Shown here piece after piece: positions 1-9,400 of a DNA stretch of 64,000 bases. Below the pieces are notes generated by a model. That model had not been told where the DNA came from, did no database searches, and was given only the letters and a program-made list of their open reading frames with translations. Source of the stretch: Streptomyces tropicalis (GTDB taxonomy: Bacteria > Actinomycetota > Actinomycetes > Streptomycetales > Streptomycetaceae); the NCBI RefSeq assembly GCF_029269835.1, contig NZ_JARJBB010000006.1, forward strand, positions 310,001-374,000, given 5' to 3'. The position numbers and the translations under genes were made by a program. The number at the start of each line of letters is the position of its first letter. Positions within the stretch are counted from its first letter, which is position 1.

Positions 1-15
1 GCCGGCCCGGGCACC

Positions 16-678
16 GTGTACGGCACGGCGGGGGAACCGCGGGGGCCGGCGCGGCCCGGCCGCCGCGCGGCGCTCGTGCTGGCCGCCGGGGTGGCCGCGC
101 TGGCACTGGCGGTGGCCGGGCTGGCGTACGCGCTGCTGCACCGCGACGGCGGTGGGACGGGCGGGGGCACGGCGTCCGGCGGCGGTCCCGCGGTCTCCGC
201 CCCGGCGCCGGGGCCGAGCGGCAACCGCACGGTGAGCGGGGGCGGTTCGGGGTCCTCGCCGGGCGGCACGGGGCACGCGCCGCCGGCGCAGACCGTGCGG
301 GTCGCGCTGACGGGCACGCACACGGCGTACGCGGGGGCGTGCCCGCCGCCGCAGGCGCAGGCGCCCGCCTTCACCGCCCTGTTCACGGTGGGGCGGCTGC
401 CCGCGCGGGTGACCTACCGGTGGGTGCTGGACGGTGCCGAGGTGCCCGGCCACGGGTGGCGGACGCTGTCGTTCCCGGCGGGCGGGGGGACGTCCCGGCA
501 GGAGACGGTGGCGCTCACCTCGTACGCGGAGGGCGGCACGTTCAGGGACACGATCCGGGTGGAGGTGCGGGAGCCGGTGCGCACCGCCTCGGAGTCGGTG
601 CCGTTCACGGTGGTGTGCGGGACGGAGACCCCGACGGGCGGGGTCTCCTCCTCGCCGAGCGGTTCGGCCACCCCCTGA
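16..678 (+). CDS. Membrane-anchored extracytoplasmic protein, probably cut by the window edge
   Basis: One hydrophobic segment (about residues 19-41) follows a basic Pro/Arg-rich N-terminus. A Gly/Ser/Pro-rich linker to about residue 95 then leads to a roughly 110-residue beta-rich domain with two cysteines (GACPP and VVCGT) that may form a disulfide. The topology suggests a single-pass protein with its domain outside the cell. The frame stays open to base 1, so GTG at 16 may be internal and the true start upstream. It could be the extracellular end of a longer protein such as a Ser/Thr kinase, but no catalytic motif is visible. It converges on the SGNH esterase with 4 bp between stops. Function unknown. 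Confidence 0.6.
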   Translation: MYGTAGEPRGPARPGRRAALVLAAGVAALALAVAGLAYALLHRDGGGTGGGTASGGGPAVSAPAPGPSGNRTVSGGGSGSSPGGTGHAPPAQTVRVALTGTHTAYAGACPPPQAQAPAFTALFTVGRLPARVTYRWVLDGAEVPGHGWRTLSFPAGGGTSRQETVALTSYAEGGTFRDTIRVEVREPVRTASESVPFTVVCGTETPTGGVSSSPSGSATP

Positions 679-682
679 GAGG

Positions 683-1486
683 TCAGGCCGTGCCGTTCAG
701 GACCGGAAGGTAGCCACCGGACTGGCCGGCCGCGGTCGGGTGGTACGACTCGGTGATGTTGGTCCAGTTGACGCTGTGCAGCCAGGAGCTGCCGGAGCAG
801 ATCTCGTGGCCGGAGAACGTGGTGCGGACCTCGCCGTAGGCGAAGCCGTGGTTCGCGGCGACCTTGGCGATCGCGGCGTCGATGTAGTCGGCCGCGCCGT
901 TGATGGCGCTGCGCTTGGTCTCGGAGAGGCCGAGGCAGGTCTGTCCGAGCATGTAGAAGCGGGGGTAGCCGAGGACGACGACCCGGGCGGAGGGTGCCTT
1001 GGAGCGGATCGCCGAGTAGACGTTGTCGAGCTTGCCGGGGAGCGTCGAGTCGACGTACGCCTTCGCGGTGTTGATCCGGGAGATGCAGCTGCTGTCGGAC
1101 TGCAGCACACAGGTCGTCATGACGTCGGAGAAGCCGGCGTCGTTGCCGCCGATGGTGATGGAGACGAGGCCGGTGGAGGAGCCGAGGGGGCCGAGCTGGT
1201 TGGCGAGGACGTCGTCGGTGGTGGCACCCGAGCAGGCGGTGAAGGAGAAGGACGACGGGGCGTGGGCGGCGTTCCAGAGGTACGGGTACGCGTTCGTGCT
1301 GCGGTCGCAGGAGCCGCTGGAGCCGATGTAGCTGCCGGCGCCGACGCCCGAGGCGTAGGAGTCGCCGAGGGCCACGTAGCCGCCGGAGGCCGACTGCGAG
1401 GCCTGTGCCGAGGCCGCCCCGGTGAGGGCGAGGCCGGAGGCGAGGAGGAGGGAACTGACGTATGCGGTAAGTCGGGAACGTCTCAT
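683..1486 (-). CDS. Secreted SGNH/GDSL esterase or lipase
   Basis: This 267-aa secreted hydrolase has a signal peptide (about residues 1-29, ending ASAQA), the block I motif GDSYASG with nucleophile Ser43, the block III motif GGND near 111, and YHPTAAGQ with catalytic His near 249. Six cysteines are spaced as in the three-disulfide Streptomyces SGNH lipases (S. rimosus type). It should cleave acyl esters outside the cell. The ATG at 1486 is chosen over a longer frame to 1657 because a strong AGGGAGG site precedes it and it gives a normal signal peptide. The substrate cannot be read from sequence. Confidence 0.9.
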   Translation of the reverse strand: MRRSRLTAYVSSLLLASGLALTGAASAQASQSASGGYVALGDSYASGVGAGSYIGSSGSCDRSTNAYPYLWNAAHAPSSFSFTACSGATTDDVLANQLGPLGSSTGLVSITIGGNDAGFSDVMTTCVLQSDSSCISRINTAKAYVDSTLPGKLDNVYSAIRSKAPSARVVVLGYPRFYMLGQTCLGLSETKRSAINGAADYIDAAIAKVAANHGFAYGEVRTTFSGHEICSGSSWLHSVNWTNITESYHPTAAGQSGGYLPVLNGTA

Positions 1487-1831
1487 GGAACCTCCCTTTA
1501 GCAGGATCTCTGCCACAACTGTGGTAGCAGCTACGCGTGTTGACAGGAAGTGTCCATGCCAAAACTTTCCAGCTCTCAACAGAACCGGCCCGAGAGATTC
1601 ACCGTCCATGGGGTGGCGTAGCGCGCACATGCCGTGACGAGACGTCAGGCATTTCACCCGAACGAGTTACTCCGCTGGGCACTCACCGCTCCGGCCTCCG
1701 GCATCGCGCCGCCGGCCCCCGCGGCGAGCCGGGTACGGAGCCCCACCGCGGGCAGGTGCGTCTTGACGGCCCCCACGGCGCTGCGCGACATTGAAGCCCG
1801 GCATCCGGCGCTTCGGGGGGCAAAGTCGCCC
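1487..1831. promoter_or_regulatory. Intergenic region upstream of the divergent esterase and membrane-protein genes
   Basis: The esterase leader contains an imperfect palindrome at about 1511-1530 (TGCCACA/GTGGTAGCA), a plausible operator. A TTGAGA hexamer reads on the minus strand near 1578-1573. A TTGACA on the plus strand at 1540-1545 has no good -10 partner. Nothing gene-like was seen between 1,640 and 1,831. Confidence 0.3.
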
Positions 1832-2257
1832 ATGCAGACCATACGTATCAAGACCGATTCAGCGGCCGGCAGTCGGCGCGCGCGGCCAGGGCCGGGGAGG
1901 GACCTGGCGCCGCTGCTCACCGGCGCCGCGACCGCCGCCGCGGGGGCCGGCGCACTGCTCGCACTCACCGGCTCGGCGTCCGTCCTGCGCGGCCCGCTCG
2001 CTCTGTTCTTCCTGCTCGCGACGCCGGCCGCGGCCGTCGGGGCGGCCCTGCGCGGACTGGATCCCTTCGGCCGCCTCCTCGCCTCGCTGGCCGGGGCGGT
2101 CGTCCTGGACATGCTGGTGGCCCAGGGGATGCTGGCGGTGCACCGGTGGTCCGTGCGCGGCGGGATCGTCGCGGTCGCCGCGCTCAGCCTCGTCGTCCTG
2201 CTGCCGGCCCTGCTCCGGCGGCCGCACGGCCGAGCGGCGGGAAGACAGGGCGCCTGA
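1832..2257 (+). CDS. Small integral membrane protein, first gene of the glycan cluster
   Basis: The 141-aa product has a short basic N-terminus and about four hydrophobic segments (roughly residues 28-50, 53-70, 80-98 and 108-125), then a basic C-terminal tail (RRPHGRAAGR). ATG 1832 (MQTIRI) is preferred over the upstream start at 1634, which adds an implausible leader. It ends one base before the GTG of the CelD/BcsL-like gene, so the two are probably coupled. No family was recognised. By context it may be a membrane partner in surface glycan export. Confidence 0.65.
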   Translation: MQTIRIKTDSAAGSRRARPGPGRDLAPLLTGAATAAAGAGALLALTGSASVLRGPLALFFLLATPAAAVGAALRGLDPFGRLLASLAGAVVLDMLVAQGMLAVHRWSVRGGIVAVAALSLVVLLPALLRRPHGRAAGRQGA

Positions 2258-2258
2258 C

Positions 2259-3353
2259 GTGGACATCAGCGTGTACCGCCCCGGCGAGCTGACGGCCGCC
2301 GACCGGGCGGCCTGGACGGCGCTGCAGTCCAAGGCCCATCTGCACGGCGCCCCGCAGCTCGCCAACCCCTTCCTGTCCCCGGAGTTCGCGCTGGCCGTGG
2401 GCCGGTGCAGACGCGGGGTGCGGATCGCGGTGGTGCGCGAGGACGGGGAGCCGGCGGCGTTCTTCCCGTTCCAGCGGTCCGCGGCCGGTGTGGGCCGCGC
2501 AGTCGGCCTCGGCGTCTCCGACTGCCAGGGCCTGGTGCACCGGCCGGGCTTCACCTGGGACGCCCGTGAACTGCTGCGCGCCTGCGGGCTCGCGGTCTGG
2601 GAGTTCGACCACCTGGTGCAGGGCCAGGAGCCGTTCGGGTCGGGCGCCACCGGCACCTTCGCCTCCCCCGTCATGGACGTCGACCAGGGCTGGGACGCCT
2701 ATCTGCGCGAGTTGCGCGCCCGGTCGCCGAAGTTCACCCGGACCACACTGGCCAAGGAGCGCCGGCTGGGCCGGGACTCGGAGGGCGTGACCTACGTCCA
2801 CGACGAGCGGGACCCGGCCGTACTGCGCACGCTGACGGCCTGGAAGTCCGCGCAGTACCGCCGGACCGGGCGCAGCGACCGCTTCGCCCACGCCTGGATC
2901 ACCCGCCTGGTCACCCGGCTGTTCCACACCCGCTCCGACCCCTTCGCGGGGATCCTGTCGGTGCTGTACGCGGACGGCCGGCCAGTCGCCGCTCACTTCG
3001 GGCTGCGCACCGAGCGGGTGCTCGCGTGCTGGTTCCCGGCGTACGACCCGGCGTACGCCAGGTACTCCCCCGGGCTGATCCTGCACCTGCGGATGGCCGA
3101 GGCGGCGGCCGCCGACGGCATCGCCCATCTCGATCTCGGTCGGGGCCGCAAGGAGTACAAGGACTCCCTGAAGACACGGGACATCCACGTGTCCGAGGGG
3201 TGGGTGACCCGACGTCACCCGATCGCGGTCGGACACCGGGCGCGGCGCGCCCCGGTCCGGGCGCTGCGCAATGTGGTGCTGTCACGGCCGGAGCTGTTCG
3301 AACCGGCGGACAGAGTGCTGAGACGGATGGGAGAGATCCGTTCGAAGAACTGA
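2259..3353 (+). CDS. CelD/BcsL-like GNAT acetyltransferase
   Basis: The 364-aa protein fits the Acetyltransf_6 (CelD/BcsL) group. A central stretch (about residues 150-310) carries a lysine-rich acceptor region, VAAHFGLRTERVLACWFPAYDPAYARYSPGL-type strands (shown here only in part) and DLGRGRKEYKDSLKTRD near the end. Members modify glycans or transfer acyl or aminoacyl groups in exopolysaccharide and cellulose clusters. The GTG start at 2259 follows the previous stop by one base. With two GT2 enzymes, a deacetylase and a flippase downstream, O- or N-acylation of a surface glycan is the likely job, by inference. Confidence 0.75.
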   Translation: MDISVYRPGELTAADRAAWTALQSKAHLHGAPQLANPFLSPEFALAVGRCRRGVRIAVVREDGEPAAFFPFQRSAAGVGRAVGLGVSDCQGLVHRPGFTWDARELLRACGLAVWEFDHLVQGQEPFGSGATGTFASPVMDVDQGWDAYLRELRARSPKFTRTTLAKERRLGRDSEGVTYVHDERDPAVLRTLTAWKSAQYRRTGRSDRFAHAWITRLVTRLFHTRSDPFAGILSVLYADGRPVAAHFGLRTERVLACWFPAYDPAYARYSPGLILHLRMAEAAAADGIAHLDLGRGRKEYKDSLKTRDIHVSEGWVTRRHPIAVGHRARRAPVRALRNVVLSRPELFEPADRVLRRMGEIRSKN

Positions 3354-3742
3354 GCCGTATCCGGCCACATCTGCGTAACGGGCAAAACAACAAAAACGCG
3401 AGGATTCGGCTCAGGTCTTGCCATACAGGCTCAATCATCAATACCGTCATACATCTCACCCGCATCGGTCCGTCACCGCGGCTCAGGGGAGGGCTCAAGG
3501 ACCGCGACGTACCGGCGCGGGGCGCGGTAGGGGGGTGCCGTGCCCGGTGGCCACTGGGGTGACCGGGCCGTGCCGCGCGACCGGCTGCCGTTTTCCCGGC
3601 GGTCCGGCCAGCTTTGCCAGCTCGTCCGGGCAGCGTGGAGATCCGTTCCGCCGCGCTCCGGGCGAGAACCCCCCTTTCGAACCGGACATCACACCGGACC
3701 GCCCGGGGGCGGGCGGTCCACCGGACGAGAGGGACCAGTCCC
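3354..3742 (+). promoter_or_regulatory. AT-richer intergenic region with a candidate promoter for the glycosyltransferase operon
   Basis: No gene was seen here. The first 120 bases are clearly AT-richer than the surroundings. A TTGCCA (3418-3423) and a TACCGT (3442-3447) separated by 18 bp form a plausible vegetative promoter reading right, giving a leader of about 290 nt before the GT2 start. Confidence 0.35.
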
Positions 3743-4564
3743 ATGAGTTCCGTTCTGCGCCCGCCGGCGCCGGATCAGGATCCGTTCCTGCACCGGCACT
3801 ACCGGCCGATCTCCACACACCTGGCGATCACACCGCCGGTGAGTGTCGTGATCCCCGCCATGAACGAGGCGGAGAATCTCCCGTACGTCTTCAAGACCCT
3901 TCCCGACTGGATCCACGAAGTGGTCCTGGTCGACGGCAACTCCACCGACGACACCGTGCAGGTCGCCCGCGACCTGTGGCCCGGCGTCCGGGTCGTCGGG
4001 CAGCGCGGCCGGGGCAAGGGCGACGCCCTCACCACCGGCTTCGAGGCGTGCACCGGCGACATCATCGTGATGGTCGACGCCGACGGCTCGGCCGACGGCA
4101 ACGAGATCGTGTCCTACGTCTCCGCACTGGTCTCGGGCGCCGACTTCGCCAAGGGGTCGCGCTTCGCCAACGGCGGCGGCACCGACGACATGACCTTCAT
4201 CCGCAAGCTGGGCAACCGCGTCCTCTGCGCGGTCGTCAACCGCAAGTTCGGCGCGCGCTACACCGACCTGTGCTACGGCTACAACGCCTTCTGGCGGCAC
4301 TGCCTGGACAAGATCGACCTCGACTGCACCGGCTTCGAGGTCGAGACCCTCATGAACATCAGAGTGGTCAAGGCCGGGCTGAAGGTCCAGGAGATTCCCA
4401 GTCACGAGTACCTGCGCATCCACGGCGCCAGCAATCTGCGCGCGGTGCGGGACGGGCTGCGGGTGCTCCGGGTGATCCTCGGGGAGCGTTCCAACCGGCG
4501 GGTGTTGCGCCGCCGCACGCGCCGTGCGCCGCTGCCGGGCACCGGGCGGGGAGAGGTGTCTTGA
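3743..4564 (+). CDS. GT2 glycosyltransferase, dolichyl-phosphate mannose synthase-like
   Basis: The 273-aa cytoplasmic enzyme has a GT-A fold signature. VSVVIPAMNEAENLP starts near residue 33, VDGNSTDDT follows, and the metal-binding VDADGS motif lies near residue 112. It has no transmembrane segment, consistent with a polyprenyl-phosphate sugar transferase that charges a lipid carrier or starts a lipid-linked glycan. The C-terminus is strongly basic (RRRTRR), which may help membrane binding. Its stop overlaps the TTG start of the next GT2 gene. Donor sugar unknown. Confidence 0.85.
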   Translation: MSSVLRPPAPDQDPFLHRHYRPISTHLAITPPVSVVIPAMNEAENLPYVFKTLPDWIHEVVLVDGNSTDDTVQVARDLWPGVRVVGQRGRGKGDALTTGFEACTGDIIVMVDADGSADGNEIVSYVSALVSGADFAKGSRFANGGGTDDMTFIRKLGNRVLCAVVNRKFGARYTDLCYGYNAFWRHCLDKIDLDCTGFEVETLMNIRVVKAGLKVQEIPSHEYLRIHGASNLRAVRDGLRVLRVILGERSNRRVLRRRTRRAPLPGTGRGEVS

Positions 4565-5658
4565 CCGGTCCCGACATCTCCGTCGTGATCTGCGTCTACA
4601 CCGAGGACCGCTGGGAGGACATCCTCGCGGCGGTCTCCTCGGTCCGGGCGCAGTCCCGGCCCGCCCGGGAGACGCTGCTGGTCGTCGACCACAACGCGGC
4701 GCTCCTGGAACGGCTGGCGCGGCGGTTCGCGCAGGACGCGGGGGTGCGGGTGCTCGCCAACGCGGGCCCCCGCGGCCTGTCCGCGGGCCGCAACACCGGC
4801 ATCGCCGCCTCGAGCGGCGCGGTCGTCGCCTTCCTCGACGACGACGCGGTGGCCGAGCGGGACTGGCTGCGGCGGTTCGCCGAGGGGTACGCGGACCCGC
4901 GGGTGATGGCGGTCGGCGGCCGGACCGAGCCCGTGTGGGCGTCGGGCCGGCGGCCCGCCTGGTTCCCGGAGGAGTTCGACTGGGTCGTCGGCTGCACCTA
5001 CCGCGGCCTGCCGCGCGGCCGTGCCCGGGTCCGCAACGTCCTCGGCGGCAACGCCTCCTTCCGGCGCACCGCGTTCGACGCGGCCGGCGGGTTCGCGACC
5101 GGCATCGGCCGCGACGGCGACCGGCGGCCTCTGGGCTGCGAGGAGACGGAGCTGTGCATCCGCCTCACCCGCGCCCGGCCCGACGCCGTCCTGCTCCTCG
5201 ACGACCGCGCGGTGATCCACCACCGGGTGCCCGCGGCCCGCGAGCGCTTCGGCTACTTCCGCTCCCGGGCCTGGGCCGAAGGGCTCTCGAAGGCGCTGGT
5301 GGCACGGAGCGTGGGCGCCGGCAAGGGCCTGGAGTCCGAACGCCGCTACGCCACCCGGGTGCTGCCCGCCGGGGTGGCGCGGGGGCTGCGGGACGCCCTG
5401 CTCGCCCGCCCCGGCGGCGCGGGCCGCGCGGGCGCGATCGTCGCGGGCGTGCTGACGGCCGCGGGCGGCTACGCCGTCGGGACGCTCCGGGCCCGCCGGA
5501 GCGGCACGGCGTTCCGCGTCCCACCCGTCGCCGGCCCGGCGGCACGCACGGACGGACGGGAACCGGCGCACGGCGGCCCGCCGGGCGGGGCGGGGGCCCG
5601 GCTCATCGGAGCCCGCGGCGCGGGCGACGGCCACGACGAGGGGGGAAGACCGGCATGA
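4561..5658 (+). CDS. GT2 glycosyltransferase
   Basis: This 365-aa protein opens with the GT-A strand DISVVICVYTEDRWEDI, has FLDDDAVAE as the DXD metal site near residue 97, and GCEETELCIRL as the acceptor/base region near 195. The C-terminal 100 residues are hydrophobic then disordered and Gly-rich. The TTG at 4561 is inferred as start because it overlaps the upstream TGA and the conserved fold begins immediately after it. The stop overlaps the ATG of the deacetylase gene. It most likely extends the glycan begun by its neighbour. Confidence 0.82.
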   Translation: MTGPDISVVICVYTEDRWEDILAAVSSVRAQSRPARETLLVVDHNAALLERLARRFAQDAGVRVLANAGPRGLSAGRNTGIAASSGAVVAFLDDDAVAERDWLRRFAEGYADPRVMAVGGRTEPVWASGRRPAWFPEEFDWVVGCTYRGLPRGRARVRNVLGGNASFRRTAFDAAGGFATGIGRDGDRRPLGCEETELCIRLTRARPDAVLLLDDRAVIHHRVPAARERFGYFRSRAWAEGLSKALVARSVGAGKGLESERRYATRVLPAGVARGLRDALLARPGGAGRAGAIVAGVLTAAGGYAVGTLRARRSGTAFRVPPVAGPAARTDGREPAHGGPPGGAGARLIGARGAGDGHDEGGRPA

Positions 5659-6458
5659 CGGGACCCGTACCGGTGCTCATGTACCACGCGGTCGCACGCG
5701 AGCCGAACGCGCTCACCCGCGATCTCTCGGTGAGCCCCGAGCAGTTCGCGGAGCAGATGGAGACGGTCCGCGGGCTGGGCCTCACCCCGGTGACCACCGC
5801 CGGGCTCGCCGCGCACTGGCGCACGCCCTCCGGCTCCGCGCTTCCGCCGGACCCTGTCCTGATCACCTTCGACGACGGCTACGAGGGCGTGCACCGGTAC
5901 GCGCTGCCGGTGCTCGCGCGGCACGGCTTCCCGGCCACGCTGTTCGTGTCGACGGGCTGGATCCGCGGGGACCACGACACCGGCGGCGCCCTGGACACCA
6001 TGCTCGACTGGGACCAGGTGCGCTCCCTCGCCGCCGGCGGGGTCGAGATCGGCGGGCACAGCCACACCCACCCGCAGCTCGACCAGCTCGACGACGACGC
6101 CCTGTGGTCGGAGCTGGTCCGCTGCCGGGACGTCGTCGCCGGCGAACTGGGCGCCCGCCCGGCCTCGTTCGCCTACCCCTACGGCTACTCCAGCCGCCGG
6201 GTGCGCGCCCGGGTCCGCCGGGCCGGCTTCGCCCAGGCGCTCGCCGTCGGCAACGGGCTGGCGCGGCGCGGCCAGGGGCCGTACGCACTGCAGCGGCTCA
6301 CCGTGCGCCGCAGCACCACGGCCGAGGAGTTCGAGCGGCTGGTGCAGGGCCGCGCGATCACCCGGAACTTCGCCCGGGACCGCGCCCTCACCAAGGGCTA
6401 CGCCGTGGTCCGCAGAGCCCGACAGGTACGCCGGAAGGCCATCGCAGCCCGTGTCTGA
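5655..6458 (+). CDS. NodB-type polysaccharide deacetylase
   Basis: The 267-aa protein belongs to the carbohydrate esterase 4 / NodB fold. TFDDGY (about residues 71-76) supplies the catalytic Asp and one metal ligand, HSHTHP (about 135-140) the metal histidines, and SFAYPYG the third motif. These enzymes remove N-acetyl or O-acyl groups from glycans using a divalent metal. No signal peptide is evident, so action on a cytoplasmic lipid-linked intermediate is possible, though export by another route cannot be excluded. It overlaps the genes on both sides (ATGA start, 8-bp overlap at its end). Confidence 0.88.
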   Translation: MTGPVPVLMYHAVAREPNALTRDLSVSPEQFAEQMETVRGLGLTPVTTAGLAAHWRTPSGSALPPDPVLITFDDGYEGVHRYALPVLARHGFPATLFVSTGWIRGDHDTGGALDTMLDWDQVRSLAAGGVEIGGHSHTHPQLDQLDDDALWSELVRCRDVVAGELGARPASFAYPYGYSSRRVRARVRRAGFAQALAVGNGLARRGQGPYALQRLTVRRSTTAEEFERLVQGRAITRNFARDRALTKGYAVVRRARQVRRKAIAARV

Positions 6459-9400
6459 CACGACGACGACCACGACCGGGGCCGCGGCCTCCGCCACCGA
6501 GGCGCCCGAGCGGCCGGGGCGCCGCCTGCGCCTGCCCGTCCCGGGCGGGTCCCCCGGCGGCAGCCCGTTGTTCCGCAACGCCTACGCCCTGATGCTCAAC
6601 ACCGGCATCTCCGCGGTGCTGGGCCTCGGCTACTGGCTGATCGCCGCCCGCTACTACTCCGACTCCGCGGTCGGCCAGGGCTCGGCCGCGATCGCCGCGA
6701 TGAAGTTCCTGGCCGGGCTGACCGCGGTGACGCTCACCGGCGCACTGGCCCGCTTCATCCCGGTCGCCGGACGCACCACCGGCCGTCTCATCGCCGGCAC
6801 CTACGGCGGGAGTTCGCTGCTCGTGGCGGCCGGGGCGGGCGTCTTCCTGCTCACCCTGGACCTGTGGGGGCCGTCGTACCGCTTCCTGCACGGTCCCGGC
6901 CACGGCCTGGGGTTCGTCGTCGCCGTCGTGGCCTGGAACCTGCTCACGCTGCAGGACGGGGTGCTGACCGGGCTGCGCAGCGCCCCGTGGGTGCCGGTCG
7001 GCAACTCCGTGTTCTCGGCGGTGAAGCTGGCGCTGCTGGTCGGGCTCGCCGCCACGATCCCGACCAGCGGCGTCTTCGTCTCCTGGGTGCTGGCGATCGC
7101 CACGTCCGTGGTGCCGCTGGGCTGGCTGGTGTTCCGGCGTCTGGTGCCGCGGCACGTGGAGGCGACCCGGGCCCGCGCCAGACCGCCGGCGGCGCGGGAG
7201 ATCGGCCGGTTCCTGGCCGGCGACTACACCGGCTCCCTGTTCTCCCTCGCCGTGGTCTACCTGGTGCCGGTGATCGTCGCCTCCCAGGTCAGCGCCGCGG
7301 ACAACGCGTACTTCTACATCACGACCACGATCGGCGGCACGGTCGACCTGCTCGCCATCAACATGGGCGCCTCGCTCACCGTCGAGGGGTCGCACGAACC
7401 GGGGCGACTGGCCGCCGACACCCGGGCCGCGCTGCTGCGGATGGCGCGGATCATGCTGCCGGTGTGCGGGGTGCTGTTCCTCGGCGCGCCGTACATCCTG
7501 CACGTGTTCGGCGCGGGGTACGCGCACGCGGCGACCCCGCTGCTGCGCTGGCTGGCGGTCGGGGCGCTGCTGCGGGTCGTGACGGAGACGTACTTCGCGG
7601 TGCTGCGCGCGCGGAGCCGCACCGCCGGACTCGCCTGGCTGCAGGGCCTGCTGTGCCTGCTGGTGCTGGGGCTGACGCTGCTGCTGCTCCCCCGGACGGG
7701 TCTCACCGGTGCGGGCGTGGCCGAGGTCGCCAGCCTCGCCGTGCTCGTGGGGATCGCCGCGCCCCGGCTGTACCGGATCGTCCGGGCCGCTCCGGCCCCG
7801 GAGGTCCCCGAGGACGCGGCACCGGACGGGGACCTCGCCGACCTGGGGGCGCATGAGGTTCCCGCCGGTGCCGCCACCGCACGGCGGCGCGGACCGGCCT
7901 GGGCGCTGGACTCCGACACCGTCGCGCTCGGCGTCCGCGTCGACTTCGACCACCAGGAACGCCGGCCCGACGTGCGGCCCGGCCCCGGCACCCCGCCGCC
8001 GGGCACGCCCGCGGAGGGCACGCCCGCGGAGGGGATGCCCGCGGAGGGGAGGCCTGCGGGAGGGACGTCCGTGGAGGGCACGGCGCCCGAGGCATCCGCA
8101 CCGCCCGGGCGGCCGGGGCCCGGCGGCGGCACGGCCGCCCGGTGGGCGCGGCACGCCCCGACCCGGGCCGGTGTCGTCCTCGGCTCGCTGCTGGCCGTGG
8201 CGCTGCTGCTGTACTGGGTGCCCGCGCTGCGCCTCGGCGAGCGGGACCTGGACCGGATGGGCGGGCTCGGGCTGGTCTCGGTGCTGCCGGTGCCGACGCT
8301 GGCCGGGGCGGCGCTGCTGGCCGCCGTGTTCGCCGCGCTGCTGCGGCTGCGCCGCGAGCACCGGGTGCTGCTGCTGGTCACCCTGGTGGCGACCGTGGTC
8401 TCGCTGCACGCGCTGCCCGCGGTGATCGAGACCGAACCGCGGTTCGCGACGGCCTGGCAGCACCTCGGCTTCCTCGACTACATCGACCGGACCGGGTCGG
8501 CGGTGCCGGACCTGGACGCCCGCTGGAGCTGGCCCGGCTTCTTCGCGGTGGCCGCCCTCGCCGGCCGGGCCTGCGGCGTCGGCGACTTCACCGAGGTCAT
8601 CCGCTGGTGGCCGCTGACCGTCCAACTGCTCTACCTGCCCCCGCTGTTCCTGCTGACCCGGACGATGCGGGCGAGCTGGCGGGCCCGCTGGACGGGCATC
8701 TGGGTCTTCGTGCTGAGCGGCTGGGTGGGGCAGGACTACTTCTCCCCGCAGGGCTTCACGTATCTGCTGTACCTCGTCTTCGTGGCCGTGCTGCTGGTCT
8801 GGTTCCGGGCGCCGCACGCGGTCCGGGGCCGGGTCCGGCCCGGCGAGACCGAGGCGGAGCCGGCCGGCCGGCGGCAGCGGGCGGTGCTGCTGGCCGTGCT
8901 GATCGGACTGTTCGCGGCGAGTGTCCCCGCACACCAGCTCACCCCGTTCGTCATGCTCGGGGTGCTGGCCGTGCTGGTCCTGGTGGGCCGGTCCGAACTG
9001 CGCGGCCTCCCGCTGCTGTTCGCGGTCCTCGTCGCGTTCTGGGTCGGCTTCATGGCCGAGCCGTACTGGTCCGGGCACTTCGACGAGCTGTTCGGCGGGG
9101 TGGGCGGCGTCGGCAGCAACGTGTCGACGTCCGTGTCCGGCCGCATCCAGGGCGGCGATCCCACGCACCAGCTGGTGCTGTACGCGCGCGTGCTGCTCGC
9201 CGGGGCCGTGCTGGCCCTCGCCTGCTGGGGCTGGTGGCGCCGGCGCAGGCACCGCTGGGGCGAACGGTCGCTGCTGGTCCTCACCTTCGTCCCGTTCCTG
9301 GGCTTCGGCATGCAGTCCTACGGCGGGGAGATGGCGCTGCGGGTCTTCATGTTCGCCCTGCCCGGGGCGTGCCTGCTCGCCGGTCTGGCCCTCTTCCCGC

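Noticed and set aside
1540..1568. Plus-strand TTGACA near 1540 as promoter of the membrane-protein gene
   Set aside because: No acceptable -10 at 16-19 bp, and nearly 300 bp from the gene start.
8014..8070. Short GAGG/GGAG-rich repeats in the fusion linker as possible CRISPR
   Set aside because: They are in-frame codon repeats (Pro-Ala-Glu-Gly) without regular spacers.
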